A stretch of DNA of 15,966 bases from an uncultured Bacilli bacterium. GTDB lineage: Bacteria; Bacillota_I; Bacilli_A; RF39; UBA660. Each line of letters opens with the position of its first letter. Position 1 is the first letter of the stretch. Below are positions 6,218-14,484 of this stretch, piece by piece. Made by a program: the position numbers and the translations under genes. The stretch is taken from NCBI GenBank assembly GCA_934090595.1, contig CAKOJO010000022.1:1-15966 (forward strand), in the 5' to 3' direction. The notes under the pieces were generated by a model. That model did no database searches. It had not been told where the DNA came from and was given only the letters and a program-made list of their open reading frames with translations.

Positions 6218-7555
6218 ATGAAAACAATAAGTATAATAATAGGAAAAATTTTAATTTTTATAGGAAGGTTAGTAAACAAAGGCTCAACTCTTCCTGGAGA
6301 ATACGCTTTAAAAATTGACAAAAATCTAACAAAAAAATTCAAACTACCTGAAAAAATAATCGCAGTAACAGGATCAAGTGGAAAAGGTAGCACAACCGCT
6401 ATTATAAGAAAAATATTCGAAGAACAAGGATATACTGTTTGCCATAATGACTCAGGAGCAAACCTAGTAAGCGGAATTACTACAACTCTAATAGACCATT
6501 CAAATTTAAAAGGAGAAATAAAAGAAGACGTAGTAATATTAGAAGTCGATGAAAGATACTCAAATATTTTATTTAAAAGTATAAAACCACAAATTCTAGT
6601 AATAACAAACATCTGTAGAGACCAACCACCAAGACAAGGAAACGTTGACTTAGTATTTGATAAAATAAATCAAGGCATAACAAAAGACATGACTCTAATA
6701 ATAAATGGTGATGACCCATACCTTAGAAAATTCCAATTACAAAATAACGAAAACAAAATACTTTATTACGGTATAGAAAAAAATAAATACTCATACAAAA
6801 AAGAACTATTTAAAAGTCTAAACATGTATTACTGCCCAATATGTAATTCAAAACTAAAATATAACTATAAAACATTCGAAGAAAATGGTGATTACTACTG
6901 TGAAAAATGCGATTTCAAAAGACCAGAAATGGACTATAAAGTAACAAACATAGACTATGATAAAAACTGTTTTATAATAAATGATGAATATAAAATAAAT
7001 ACTCAATACAACATACTATTCTCAATATATAACACAGTAGCAGCTTTCGCAACCGCAGATCAATATAATTTAGATAAAACAAAAACAACAAAAACATTAA
7101 ATAATATATTTAAGAATCAAAAAATATACAATGAGTACGAAATACAAAACAGAAAAGTAACTATAATAAACAACAAAAATGAAAACGCAACAACTTTTAA
7201 TCAATCACTATTACACGTAAAAAGACAAAAAGATAAAAAAGTAATAGTTATTGGTTGGAAAGAAATATCAAGAAGATATGAATTCAATGATATGTCATGG
7301 ATGTATGATGTGGATTTCGAACTACTAAATGATGAAAATCTAGAAAAAGTAATATGCATAGGAAGAGATAAACAAAATATTGCAACAAGACTAAAATATG
7401 CAAATATTGATAAAAAGAAAATTATAACATTTGATGAAATAAAAGATGCTACCAACTACATAAAGAAAAATACTAAATCAAATATATATGCAATACTAAA
7501 CTTTGACTACGTATATCCTTTCAATAACTCTATAAGAGGTGATCAAAATGAATAA
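6218..7555 (+). CDS. murT: MurT-like Mur ligase domain protein (lipid II amidation subunit), divergent
   Basis: MurT is the ATP-using subunit of the enzyme that amidates D-glutamate of lipid II to isoglutamine. The 445-residue protein has the family layout: short N-terminal part, ATP loop TGSSGKGST (51-59), Mur-ligase core with EVDE (109-112) and TNICRDQ (130-136), a four-Cys zinc ribbon (C206, C209, C228, C231) that is a MurT hallmark, and a C-terminal domain with DMSWMYDVDFE (358-368), matching the family's DxSWxWDxxFE. Divergences: the loop usually reads like GTNGKTT; RDQLDRYGE has become RDQPPRQGN (134-142); and the usual ALNDxxADG stretch before DxSW is GWKEISRRYEF. GGTGAT is spaced 5-6 nt before ATG 6218. 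It overlaps gatD by 8 nt and is divergent from the flippase gene. Very Lys/Asn/Ile-rich. Either the real MurT or a repurposed paralogue. Confidence 0.8.
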   Translation: MKTISIIIGKILIFIGRLVNKGSTLPGEYALKIDKNLTKKFKLPEKIIAVTGSSGKGSTTAIIRKIFEEQGYTVCHNDSGANLVSGITTTLIDHSNLKGEIKEDVVILEVDERYSNILFKSIKPQILVITNICRDQPPRQGNVDLVFDKINQGITKDMTLIINGDDPYLRKFQLQNNENKILYYGIEKNKYSYKKELFKSLNMYYCPICNSKLKYNYKTFEENGDYYCEKCDFKRPEMDYKVTNIDYDKNCFIINDEYKINTQYNILFSIYNTVAAFATADQYNLDKTKTTKTLNNIFKNQKIYNEYEIQNRKVTIINNKNENATTFNQSLLHVKRQKDKKVIVIGWKEISRRYEFNDMSWMYDVDFELLNDENLEKVICIGRDKQNIATRLKYANIDKKKIITFDEIKDATNYIKKNTKSNIYAILNFDYVYPFNNSIRGDQNE

Positions 7556-8258
7556 TAAATTAAATATTTTGCATTTATATTACGACTTAATGAATTTATA
7601 TGGTGAATCCGGTAACATAAAAGCAATAGAATACTATCTAACACAACAAAATATAAAAACAAATATAATACAAAAATCAATAAACGATGACATTGATCTA
7701 AGTCATATAGACTTAATCTACATAGGGTGTGCAACAGAAACAAATCAATTGATAGGTCTAAACCACTTAAAACAATATAAAGAAGAGTTAAAAGATTACA
7801 TAGAAAATAACAAGTTCATAATAGCAACAGGTAACAGTTTTGAGTTATTTGGTAAAGTTATTCATAACAATGATAAAGAAATCAAAGGACTAAATATATT
7901 TGATTACCAAACTATAAAAACAGATCAAAGAGTAGTAAATGAAGGCATATTTAAAACAAACTTAATAAAAGAAAACATTATAGGATTCCAAAATCACAAC
8001 AACAAAATAGAAACAAACAACCCCATCTTGTTACCAATAAAAACTAAAGGAACTCCTATAAAATGTGATGGATACAATTATAAAAACTTCTATGGAACAT
8101 ATACAATTGGACCAATACTAGTTAGAAATCCTAAACTATTAACATACCTACTAAATAAACTAATAAAAGAAAAATACAAAGAAAAAAAATTAAAAAAAGT
8201 AGACTTAAAACTTGATGAACTTGCCTATCAAGAATTTATAAATAATTATTACAAATAA
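7548..8258 (+). CDS. gatD: GatD-like glutamine amidotransferase-fold subunit lacking catalytic Cys and His
   Basis: GatD normally hydrolyses glutamine and passes ammonia to MurT. The 236-residue product matches the family along its length: LNILHLYYDLMNLYGESGNI (4-23), YIGC (63-66), GLNIFDYQT, GFQNHNNK and the C-terminal GTYTIGPIL. The active site is not conserved. The nucleophile loop, normally AICGGYQFLG, reads ATGNSFELFG, so Gly replaces Cys. The catalytic His in GTYLHGPIL is Ile in GTYTIGPIL. The Arg after GFENHGG is Lys. The reading frame is intact and the fold motifs are kept, so this looks like a non-catalytic subunit and not a decaying gene. ATG 7548 is chosen because the upstream GTG (7539) is part of the AGAGGTGAT Shine-Dalgarno and the family starts at this Met. 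Co-translated with murT (ATGAATAA overlap). No other GatD is in the window. Confidence 0.82.
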   Translation: MNNKLNILHLYYDLMNLYGESGNIKAIEYYLTQQNIKTNIIQKSINDDIDLSHIDLIYIGCATETNQLIGLNHLKQYKEELKDYIENNKFIIATGNSFELFGKVIHNNDKEIKGLNIFDYQTIKTDQRVVNEGIFKTNLIKENIIGFQNHNNKIETNNPILLPIKTKGTPIKCDGYNYKNFYGTYTIGPILVRNPKLLTYLLNKLIKEKYKEKKLKKVDLKLDELAYQEFINNYYK

Positions 8259-8283
8259 AAAGAGTAAGATTCTTACCCTTTTT
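8257..8283. terminator. Bidirectional terminator between gatD and gap
   Basis: Arms AAAAAGAGTAA (8257-8267) and TTACCCTTTTT (8273-8283) pair with one A-C mismatch on the plus strand and as a G-U wobble on the minus strand, with A/T tracts on both sides. Both genes end within it: gatD TAA at 8256-8258 and gap TAA at 8284-8282. Confidence 0.8.
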
Positions 8284-9277
8284 ATTTTAATTTCTTAATA
8301 GTTCTAAGCATTTGATTGCAATAACCCATTTCATTATCATACCACGCAACAATCTTAACAAGTTGTCCGTCATCATTATCTAAAACATCAGTAAGTAACC
8401 CATCAACAACAGCACCATAACTAGTACCAATAACATCACTAGAAACAATAGGATCCATTGTAAAATGAACAGTCTCATTACTATTATTCTTAAACATATC
8501 ATTAATCTCTAAAACAGTTACATCTCTATCGAGCTCAAGAACCAAATCAATAACACTACCAGTACCAACAGGAACCCTCATCGCAGAACCATTAAGCTTT
8601 CCATCCAAAGAAGGAATAACCTTTCCAATACCAGAAGCCGCACCAGTAGAAGTAGGAACAATATTCATAAACGCACAACGTCCTCTTCTAGATTCAATTC
8701 CCTTCTTATGCTCTCCATCTAAAATAACTTGATCATTAGTAACAGCATGAATAGTAGTCATATACCCCTTCTTAATACCAAAATTATTATTAATAAGATT
8801 AAGCACAGGAGCTAAACAATTAGTAGTACAACTAGCGGCACTAATAACCTTTTCACTACCATCCAATATATCATCATTAACATTATAGACAATAGTCTTA
8901 ACATCACCCTTACATGGAGCAGAAACAACTACCTTTTTAGCGCCACTCTCAATATGCAAAGAAGCACCTTCTAATTTAACAAACTTACCAGTACACTCTA
9001 AAACAACATCAACATCAAGAGCACCCCATGGAAGCTTTAAAGGATCCATCTCAGAAAAAACCTTAATCTTTTTAGAACCAACGATTATATAGTCATCATC
9101 ATAACTAATATCATCTACTCTATAACTATCTTGAGTAGTATCATACTTAAGTAAATGAGCAAGTTGCTTAGCATCACACAAATCATTAATTGCTACAACC
9201 TCAATATCATCCTCTTCTAAAATTAATCTAAATAATAATCTACCTATTCTACCAAATCCATTAATTGCTACTTTCAT
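8282..9277 (-). CDS. gap: Glyceraldehyde-3-phosphate dehydrogenase (type I)
   Basis: Glycolytic enzyme converting glyceraldehyde 3-phosphate, phosphate and NAD+ to 1,3-bisphosphoglycerate in the cytosol. The 331-residue protein is full length. NAD-binding INGFGRIGR (5-13); Asp32 in AINDLCD, which favours NAD over NADP; catalytic SAASCTTNC with Cys150; TTIHAVTNDQ with His177; IVPTSTGAA (206-214); and a terminal WYDNEMGYCNQM. One deviation is visible: the usual TGAAKAIG is TGAASGIG. ATG 9277 has a strong AGGAGG 8 nt upstream, the best Shine-Dalgarno in the window, fitting high expression. It follows the kinase-fusion gene by 12 nt with no terminator between them, so the two are probably co-transcribed. 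Identity is secure. Confidence 0.97.
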   Translation of the reverse strand: MKVAINGFGRIGRLLFRLILEEDDIEVVAINDLCDAKQLAHLLKYDTTQDSYRVDDISYDDDYIIVGSKKIKVFSEMDPLKLPWGALDVDVVLECTGKFVKLEGASLHIESGAKKVVVSAPCKGDVKTIVYNVNDDILDGSEKVISAASCTTNCLAPVLNLINNNFGIKKGYMTTIHAVTNDQVILDGEHKKGIESRRGRCAFMNIVPTSTGAASGIGKVIPSLDGKLNGSAMRVPVGTGSVIDLVLELDRDVTVLEINDMFKNNSNETVHFTMDPIVSSDVIGTSYGAVVDGLLTDVLDNDDGQLVKIVAWYDNEMGYCNQMLRTIKKLK

Positions 9278-9289
9278 TACTATATCCTC

Positions 9290-10936
9290 CTATTCAAAAT
9301 AACTATTTCCAATAAATTCTCTAAGTATAGATTCACTAGGAATTTCCTCACTACTAATCGCAGAAAACATTCCTAAAAAATTAATCAATCTAACAGCCTC
9401 ATAATAAGAAGGAGACTTGCTATCTATCTCATAAAGTAAAGGTAAAACATAAAGCTTTAATACTCCAATTTCATATATAAGCGAAGTGTTATAGACAACA
9501 TCAGCATTAGAATGATTAGGATATATATACTTTCTTTCACCATCCCTTACATTTTGCCATGTACTAATAGTATGTTCAGCACTATAACCACGAGTTCTAT
9601 TATCTCTTAAAATCCTACGAATAAGTCTAAGATCAGAATTAGACACCATATTATAATTATCTATATTAAGATCAGTAAGAGGTGAAACATAAATCTTATA
9701 CTTCTTATCCTTATCTATATCATAAGTAAGCTCATCATTAAGAGCATGAAGACCCTCAATAATTAGTATATCCTTATCACCAAGTTTTAATGTATTACCT
9801 AAATACTCTTTAACACCCTTTTTAAAATTAAAAGTAGGTATTTTTACTTCTTCACCACCAAGTAATCTATTTAAATTATCATTAAACAAATCAACATCTA
9901 TAGCCCTAATACTCTCAAAATCATAATCACCATTAGGAAGCCTTGGAGTATCCTTTCTCTCAACAAAATAATCATCAATAGATAAAGCAACAGGATTATA
10001 ACCAAAACTCTTTAAAAACATTGACAACTTTCTAGCAGTCGTAGTCTTTCCACTTGAAGAAGGACCAGAAAGTAAAACAACCCTAATTCTATCTCCAAAA
10101 TCATATATATTTCTAGCAATATTTAACAAATCATTACTAGATATAACCTCAGTTATTTTAATAATATCTCCTATCTTACCACTAGCAACAATTTCATTTA
10201 TATCTGAAGAAGTAAATATTCCAAGCCTTTTAGCACGTTTATAACAAATATTAAAAGTATCAAGCAATAAATCATAATCTTTTACCTCTGGAGCATCCTT
10301 TCCAACCGAAGGAAACACTAATATAAAATTATTATCATCCACTAAAGACAAATCAAAAGAAGTAAATACCCCAGTACTAATAGGCATATAACTAAAGAAA
10401 TAATTATAATAATCCCCTATCTTATATAAATTAACATAATGATTAGTCAAATATTTAAAAGTATTAGCCTTCTCTAAATCACCATTATTAATAAAATAAT
10501 CAATCGCAGAACCCTTATCTACTAAAACCTTTTCAATTTTCAAATCCTTTTCAATAAGTTCCTTCATCTTACTTTTAATATTATTAAGATCATCCTCATT
10601 CAAAGCATTATCACTTCTCATTCTAATCCCTTTTCCCAAAGAATGACAAGCTTTCAAAGTACTACTTGAACCATATATAAGCTTAAACGCATATAAAAGC
10701 ACAAAAAGAAGTCCCTTTTTATAAATAGTATTACCAACAGAATCACTCGCAGTAACAAACTTAATAGAACAATCTCTATTAAGACAATAATTAAGTTCAC
10801 AAAATTCATTATCAACAAAACCTGCAAGAATTGAGTACTCATACTCATTCTTAAAATCTTTTGCAATATCTGACAAACTAATTCCCTTATTATACTCATA
10901 AGAATTATCTAATATGTTTATTTTTATTTTTTCCAT
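9290..10936 (-). CDS. Uridine kinase-like P-loop kinase with N-terminal TGS/ThrRS-like region
   Basis: Three parts are visible in 548 residues. Residues 1-62 resemble the ubiquitin-like TGS domain of threonyl-tRNA synthetase. Residues about 70-215 resemble the ThrRS second additional (editing) domain: KACHSLGKGIRMRSDN and GDYYNYFFSYMPISTG. Residues 280-500 are a phosphoribulokinase/uridine kinase fold with Walker A GPSSSGKT (291-298), SIDDYF (319-324), IPTFNFKKG (366-374), ILIIEGLHALN (390-400) and R/D-rich RLIRRILRDNRTRG (437-450). There is no aminoacylation core, so it is not a tRNA synthetase. Proteins of this layout are annotated as nucleoside kinase; the physiological substrate is uncertain. 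The ThrRS-type metal ligands appear lost (one His at 98 only; the DLCRGPH-like site reads YYNYFFSYM). ATG 10936 has AGAGGTG upstream; gap follows 12 nt downstream. Confidence 0.82.
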   Translation of the reverse strand: MEKIKINILDNSYEYNKGISLSDIAKDFKNEYEYSILAGFVDNEFCELNYCLNRDCSIKFVTASDSVGNTIYKKGLLFVLLYAFKLIYGSSSTLKACHSLGKGIRMRSDNALNEDDLNNIKSKMKELIEKDLKIEKVLVDKGSAIDYFINNGDLEKANTFKYLTNHYVNLYKIGDYYNYFFSYMPISTGVFTSFDLSLVDDNNFILVFPSVGKDAPEVKDYDLLLDTFNICYKRAKRLGIFTSSDINEIVASGKIGDIIKITEVISSNDLLNIARNIYDFGDRIRVVLLSGPSSSGKTTTARKLSMFLKSFGYNPVALSIDDYFVERKDTPRLPNGDYDFESIRAIDVDLFNDNLNRLLGGEEVKIPTFNFKKGVKEYLGNTLKLGDKDILIIEGLHALNDELTYDIDKDKKYKIYVSPLTDLNIDNYNMVSNSDLRLIRRILRDNRTRGYSAEHTISTWQNVRDGERKYIYPNHSNADVVYNTSLIYEIGVLKLYVLPLLYEIDSKSPSYYEAVRLINFLGMFSAISSEEIPSESILREFIGNSYFE

Positions 10937-11038
10937 AATGCACCTCTTATCTTTATATATTCTATTTTATCACATATTGTCCTATTTTAATACGAATATT
11001 ATTAAGATTTTTTAGTATTTTATAAATAGGTGATAAAA

Positions 11039-11617
11039 ATGAATTTAATTCCAACAGTAATTGAAAAAGAACAAGGAAGTGAAAGATGTTATGATATTTA
11101 CTCCAGACTATTAAAAGACAGAATAATCCTTTTAAATGGAGAAATAAATGATAATACCGCAAATAGTATCGTTGCACAACTACTATTCCTAGACTCAGAA
11201 AACAATGATGATATAAGCATTTACATAAACTCACCCGGAGGATCAATAACATCAGGAATGGCAATATACGATACAATGAACATTATAAAAAGCGATGTTT
11301 CAACCATTTGTATAGGAATGTCCGCTTCAATGGCAGCATTCCTTCTGTCAAGCGGAACAAAAGGAAAAAGATACATACTACCAAATGCTGAAGTAATGAT
11401 TCATCAACCACTCGGGGGAGCACAAGGACAAGCAACCGAAATAAAAATCGCGGCAACTCGTATCTTAAAACTTAAAGATAAACTAAATAAAATATTATCA
11501 AAAAACACAAACCAACCATTAGAAAAAATACAAAATGACACTGAAAGAGACTACTTTCTTGACGCAGAAGAAGCAAAACAATATGGTATTGTCGACAAAA
11601 TAATTGAAAACATGTAA
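11039..11617 (+). CDS. clpP: ATP-dependent Clp protease proteolytic subunit ClpP
   Basis: Serine peptidase that forms the two-ring barrel fed by ClpX or ClpC. The 192-residue protein is standard length: MNLIPTVIE at the N-terminus, ISIYINSPGGSITSGMAIYD (59-78), GMSASMAAFLLSSG with nucleophile Ser97, HQPLGGAQGQATEI with His122, and ERDYFLDAEEAKQYGIVD with Asp171, so the triad is intact. The start is ATG 11039, not the in-frame GTG at 11030: that GTG is part of the AGGTGAT Shine-Dalgarno, and MNLIPTVIE is the family's usual beginning. Divergent from the kinase-fusion gene across 102 bp, in which I see neither a CtsR-type repeat nor a CIRCE element and no confident promoter. The dagK promoter lies in its 3' end. 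Confidence 0.97.
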   Translation: MNLIPTVIEKEQGSERCYDIYSRLLKDRIILLNGEINDNTANSIVAQLLFLDSENNDDISIYINSPGGSITSGMAIYDTMNIIKSDVSTICIGMSASMAAFLLSSGTKGKRYILPNAEVMIHQPLGGAQGQATEIKIAATRILKLKDKLNKILSKNTNQPLEKIQNDTERDYFLDAEEAKQYGIVDKIIENM

Positions 11618-11632
11618 AAAGTTAGATATAAT
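11604..11632 (+). promoter_or_regulatory. Promoter of dagK inside the 3' end of clpP
   Basis: -35 TTGAAA (11604-11609), 17-bp spacer, -10 TATAAT (11627-11632): one mismatch to consensus overall. The predicted start near 11639 falls on the first base of the GGTGAT Shine-Dalgarno (11639-11644), giving a leader of about 11 nt before the TTG start. Confidence 0.7.
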
Positions 11633-11649
11633 AAAAGCGGTGATATCTA

Positions 11650-12567
11650 TTGAAAACATGTGAATTAATATGTAACCTTGAAAGTGGAAAAGGTATTAAA
11701 AAAAATGAATTAACAAAAATAATCGAAACAATCAACAATTGTGATTATAAAGTAAACCTTTTCCTAACAGAAAAAAATGGTGATGCAACAGAATACGTAA
11801 AAAACATTAAAAAAGCTGATCTAGTCCTATCAATCGGTGGAGACGGAACATTCAACGAAATAGTAACAGGAAACTTCCAAAGAAAAGAAAAATTAGTTCT
11901 ATCACACATTCCAGTAGGAACAACAAACGACATCGGAGCCATGATTGGACTAGGTAAAAACATGATTAAAAACGTAAAAAGCATTCTAGAAGGAGAAATA
12001 AGACAAGTAGACTTAGGACTAATAAACAATCAACCATTTGTATACGTAACAGGATTCGGTAAATTCATAAACGTTCCCTATCAAACATCTAGAAAACTAA
12101 AGAAAAAACTAGGTCATATAGCATACCTAATAAATGGTGCAAAAGAATTCTTTCAACAAACTAAACTATATGAACTAGAATATACTATAAACAACGAAAC
12201 ATATCACGGACTATACTCATTAATACTAATATCAAATGCTAATAGAATCGCAGGATTCAACAACATCTATAAAAACGTAAAATTAGACGATGATAAACTA
12301 GAAGTAGTATTCTGCAACATAACAAGAAGAAAAGACCTAGTAAAAACAATTATGATGTTAATAAGAACAGGCATAACAAATGCTCCAGGTCTATACTGCT
12401 ACACAACAGATAAACTAACTATAAAATTTAAAGACGAAGTAAAAAACAATTGGACCATAGATGGTGAAAAATTAAAAGACCAATCCAAAGAATACACTAT
12501 AACAGTAGATAAAAACTTTAATATGTTACTACCAAAGAAAAACCTAGATAAGTTATTTACAAAATAA
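11650..12567 (+). CDS. dagK: Diacylglycerol kinase-family lipid kinase (DagK/YegS type)
   Basis: Predicted to phosphorylate diacylglycerol to phosphatidic acid at the membrane face, returning the diacylglycerol released during lipoteichoic acid synthesis to phospholipid. The 305-residue product has the DAGK catalytic domain: NLESGKGIKK (9-18), LSIGGDGTFNEIV (60-72), IPVGTTNDIG (87-96, usually PxGTxND), a middle beta-sandwich region, and TIDGEKL near the end (269-275). It starts with TTG (11650), read as Met. GGTGAT (11639-11644) is 5 nt upstream and no ATG or GTG fits better before the conserved NxxSGKG. It has its own promoter as well as likely read-through from clpP. The stop lies inside a long terminator hairpin. 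Other lipids (sphingoid or multi-substrate) are possible for this superfamily, but DAG is usual in Firmicutes. Confidence 0.87.
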   Translation: MKTCELICNLESGKGIKKNELTKIIETINNCDYKVNLFLTEKNGDATEYVKNIKKADLVLSIGGDGTFNEIVTGNFQRKEKLVLSHIPVGTTNDIGAMIGLGKNMIKNVKSILEGEIRQVDLGLINNQPFVYVTGFGKFINVPYQTSRKLKKKLGHIAYLINGAKEFFQQTKLYELEYTINNETYHGLYSLILISNANRIAGFNNIYKNVKLDDDKLEVVFCNITRRKDLVKTIMMLIRTGITNAPGLYCYTTDKLTIKFKDEVKNNWTIDGEKLKDQSKEYTITVDKNFNMLLPKKNLDKLFTK

Positions 12568-12579
12568 CATCTAGGTTTT
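12539..12579. terminator. Long hairpin terminator between dagK and whiA, probably bidirectional
   Basis: AAAACCTAGAT (12539-12549) pairs with ATCTAGGTTTT (12569-12579), and inside it GTTATTT (12552-12558) pairs with AAATAAC (12562-12568) around a 3-nt loop. That makes 18 bp with one two-base bulge. A run of seven or more Ts follows on the plus strand and a shorter T-rich run on the minus strand. The dagK stop (12565-12567) is within the inner stem. Confidence 0.85.
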
Positions 12580-12580
12580 T

Positions 12581-13507
12581 TTATTTCTCTCTAAGACGAT
12601 TAGCAATCTCATGAATCTTTCTAAAACGATGATTAAGACCAGACTTAGTAATAGGTCTACTAGTCTCATAAGACATAATATCACTAAGCTCTCCTAACGA
12701 CACTTCAGGATACTTAAGTCGATAAACAATAACATCTCTAACCTTTTCGTCAACTAAATCAATACCCAACTTATTAACAATAATGTTAATATCTTCAATT
12801 TGTTTAGAAGAAGCATCAATAATCTTATCAACATTAGCCTGTTCACAATTATTAAGCCTATTAGTCATATTCTTATGATCCCTATATATTCTTATATCCT
12901 CATAATACATAACAGCATTATTAGCACTAATCAATCTAAGAAAATCCCCAATCTTCTCAGCCTCTTTTACATAAACCATATAACCCTTATCTCTATCAAT
13001 AATTTTACTATTTATATAAAATACACTAAGTAAAGAAGAAATAAACTTAGCATCAATAATTCCATCAACCAAAAACTCTAAATGATACCTAGAAGTCTTT
13101 GGATCATTAACACTACCACTAGCAAGAAAACAACCACGTAAATAATCTCTTTTTAAATCTTCATTAGAAAGAAATAAATCATCAATAAAAGTCTCATTTC
13201 CATCATAATCAATAATCATTAAATCATTAAGTATAAAAGATACCTTATCTGAAATAACAACATTATAAGAACTCTTCTTCTTAAAATTATTCATACTACC
13301 CTGATTAATAATAACATCCACATCATAAATACGCTTAAACATACTAAACAAAAACCTAGCAATCTTAGCATTCTCAGTACTAAGAACAAGACAACCATCA
13401 ACAACACTATAATTATTACGTACAAAACCAGATAATAACGCAATTACATCATTATCACTATAATCTAAAAAACAAAGTTCATTCTTAACCTCTGTCGCAA
13501 AAGACAT
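12581..13507 (-). CDS. whiA: DNA-binding protein WhiA
   Basis: WhiA is a conserved Gram-positive DNA-binding protein. In streptomycetes it activates sporulation genes, and in non-sporulating or vegetative Firmicutes it affects cell division and chromosome segregation. The 308-residue protein has the expected layout: MSFATEVKNELCF at the N-terminus, two LAGLIDADG-like subdomains (about 20-200, with DYLRGCFLASGSVNDP around 125-140), and a C-terminal helix-turn-helix ending in SGLNHRFRKIHEIANRLRE. ATG 13507 has AGGTGAT, and that Shine-Dalgarno overlaps the yvcK stop, leaving 4 nt between the genes, so translation is probably coupled. The usual upstream partner rapZ is absent. It ends against the convergent dagK with a shared terminator. 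Confidence 0.95.
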   Translation of the reverse strand: MSFATEVKNELCFLDYSDNDVIALLSGFVRNNYSVVDGCLVLSTENAKIARFLFSMFKRIYDVDVIINQGSMNNFKKKSSYNVVISDKVSFILNDLMIIDYDGNETFIDDLFLSNEDLKRDYLRGCFLASGSVNDPKTSRYHLEFLVDGIIDAKFISSLLSVFYINSKIIDRDKGYMVYVKEAEKIGDFLRLISANNAVMYYEDIRIYRDHKNMTNRLNNCEQANVDKIIDASSKQIEDINIIVNKLGIDLVDEKVRDVIVYRLKYPEVSLGELSDIMSYETSRPITKSGLNHRFRKIHEIANRLREK

Positions 13508-13511
13508 AAAA

Positions 13512-14459
13512 TCACCTCATCAAATAATTAAATATTGCAGTAGCAAGCTTTAAACTATCATGCCTTATATAATTATCCTCAATAGTAAGCAAATCACTAG
13601 ATATAATCTCACAATTAAGCTCTTCTAAATAAGAAGGATCAAGCTTAACAAGTTCCTTATTTTCATACCTAACATATCTATCAATAATCTTTTTAGGTAT
13701 TACAGTATTAGAAACAAGAACAGCATCAACCTTTTTCTTACCTAAATAAGAATCAAGAATAGCAACATGATCACCAACAGTATAATCATCAGTCTCACCC
13801 TTTTGTATCGCAGCATTACAAGTATATAAAATTCTAGCATTACTATTATCAATTGCCTCAACTACTTCCTTTGCAATTAGATGAGGAACAATACTAGTAT
13901 ATAAACTTCCCATACTAAACACTATAAGGTCAGCTTCCACTATCGCATCAATAACCTCACTAGATACATGAGGAACCTCTTTATAAAAAAATCTCTTATA
14001 CCTATGTTCCACATCAGGAATATTCTTCTCACCACTTACAATCTTTCCATCAACAGTCTCAGCCATTAAAGTAAGATAATCTTCAGACAAAGGAAGAACC
14101 TTATGCTTAACATCCAAAAAATCACTAAGAACTTTTATACTAGAAGAAAGACTTCCAGTCATATTATACATAGCAGTAAGAATAAGATTACCTATAGGAT
14201 GCCCATCTAAATCACTATAAGTATTAAATCTATAATCAAGCAAATCCTTTATTTTCGAAGGAGCATCAGATAAACTAACAATAGCCTTCCTAATATCACC
14301 CATACCAGGCATAGAAAACTCCTCACGAAGCTTTCCAGTAGAAGCACCATCATCAGAAACAGTAATAACCGCCGTAATATCTACAGGAAACAAATTAAGA
14401 CCACGAAGTAAATAACTAATACCAGTTCCTCCTCCAAAAACAACAACTTTTTTATTCAC
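13512..14459 (-). CDS. yvcK: YvcK/gluconeogenesis factor, UDP-sugar-binding regulator
   Basis: Homologue of Bacillus YvcK, a UDP-sugar-binding protein needed for cell shape and growth on gluconeogenic carbon, acting on peptidoglycan precursor supply. The 315-residue product has VVVFGGGTGISYLLRGLN near the start, VITVSDDGASTGKLR, MGDIRKAIVSLSD, DGHPIGNL and VFSMGSLYTSIVPHL, all hallmarks of the CofD/YvcK fold. The start is placed at GTG 14459: AGGTGA lies 5 nt upstream and the product then begins MNKKVVVFGGGTG, as in the family. An in-frame ATG at 14501 would lie upstream of the -10 element and add 14 residues not typical of the family. Four nt separate it from whiA. It follows the rpoC terminator directly, with its own -10 at 14490-14485. 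Confidence 0.95.
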   Translation of the reverse strand: MNKKVVVFGGGTGISYLLRGLNLFPVDITAVITVSDDGASTGKLREEFSMPGMGDIRKAIVSLSDAPSKIKDLLDYRFNTYSDLDGHPIGNLILTAMYNMTGSLSSSIKVLSDFLDVKHKVLPLSEDYLTLMAETVDGKIVSGEKNIPDVEHRYKRFFYKEVPHVSSEVIDAIVEADLIVFSMGSLYTSIVPHLIAKEVVEAIDNSNARILYTCNAAIQKGETDDYTVGDHVAILDSYLGKKKVDAVLVSNTVIPKKIIDRYVRYENKELVKLDPSYLEELNCEIISSDLLTIEDNYIRHDSLKLATAIFNYLMR

Positions 14460-14484
14460 TAATATCACCTCAAATATTAAGTAT

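Noticed and set aside
7539..7547. In-frame GTG start for gatD upstream of ATG 7548
   Set aside because: The GTG is the core of the AGAGGTGAT Shine-Dalgarno, and the family starts at the downstream Met.
11030..11038. In-frame GTG start for clpP
   Set aside because: It lies within AGGTGAT; MNLIPTVIE from ATG 11039 is the normal ClpP N-terminus.
10937..11038. CtsR or CIRCE heat-shock operator upstream of clpP
   Set aside because: No GGTCAAA-type direct repeats and no TTAGCACTC/GAGTGCTAA arms; only short AT-rich palindromes expected by chance, such as TAATA-N7-TATTA at 10989-11005.
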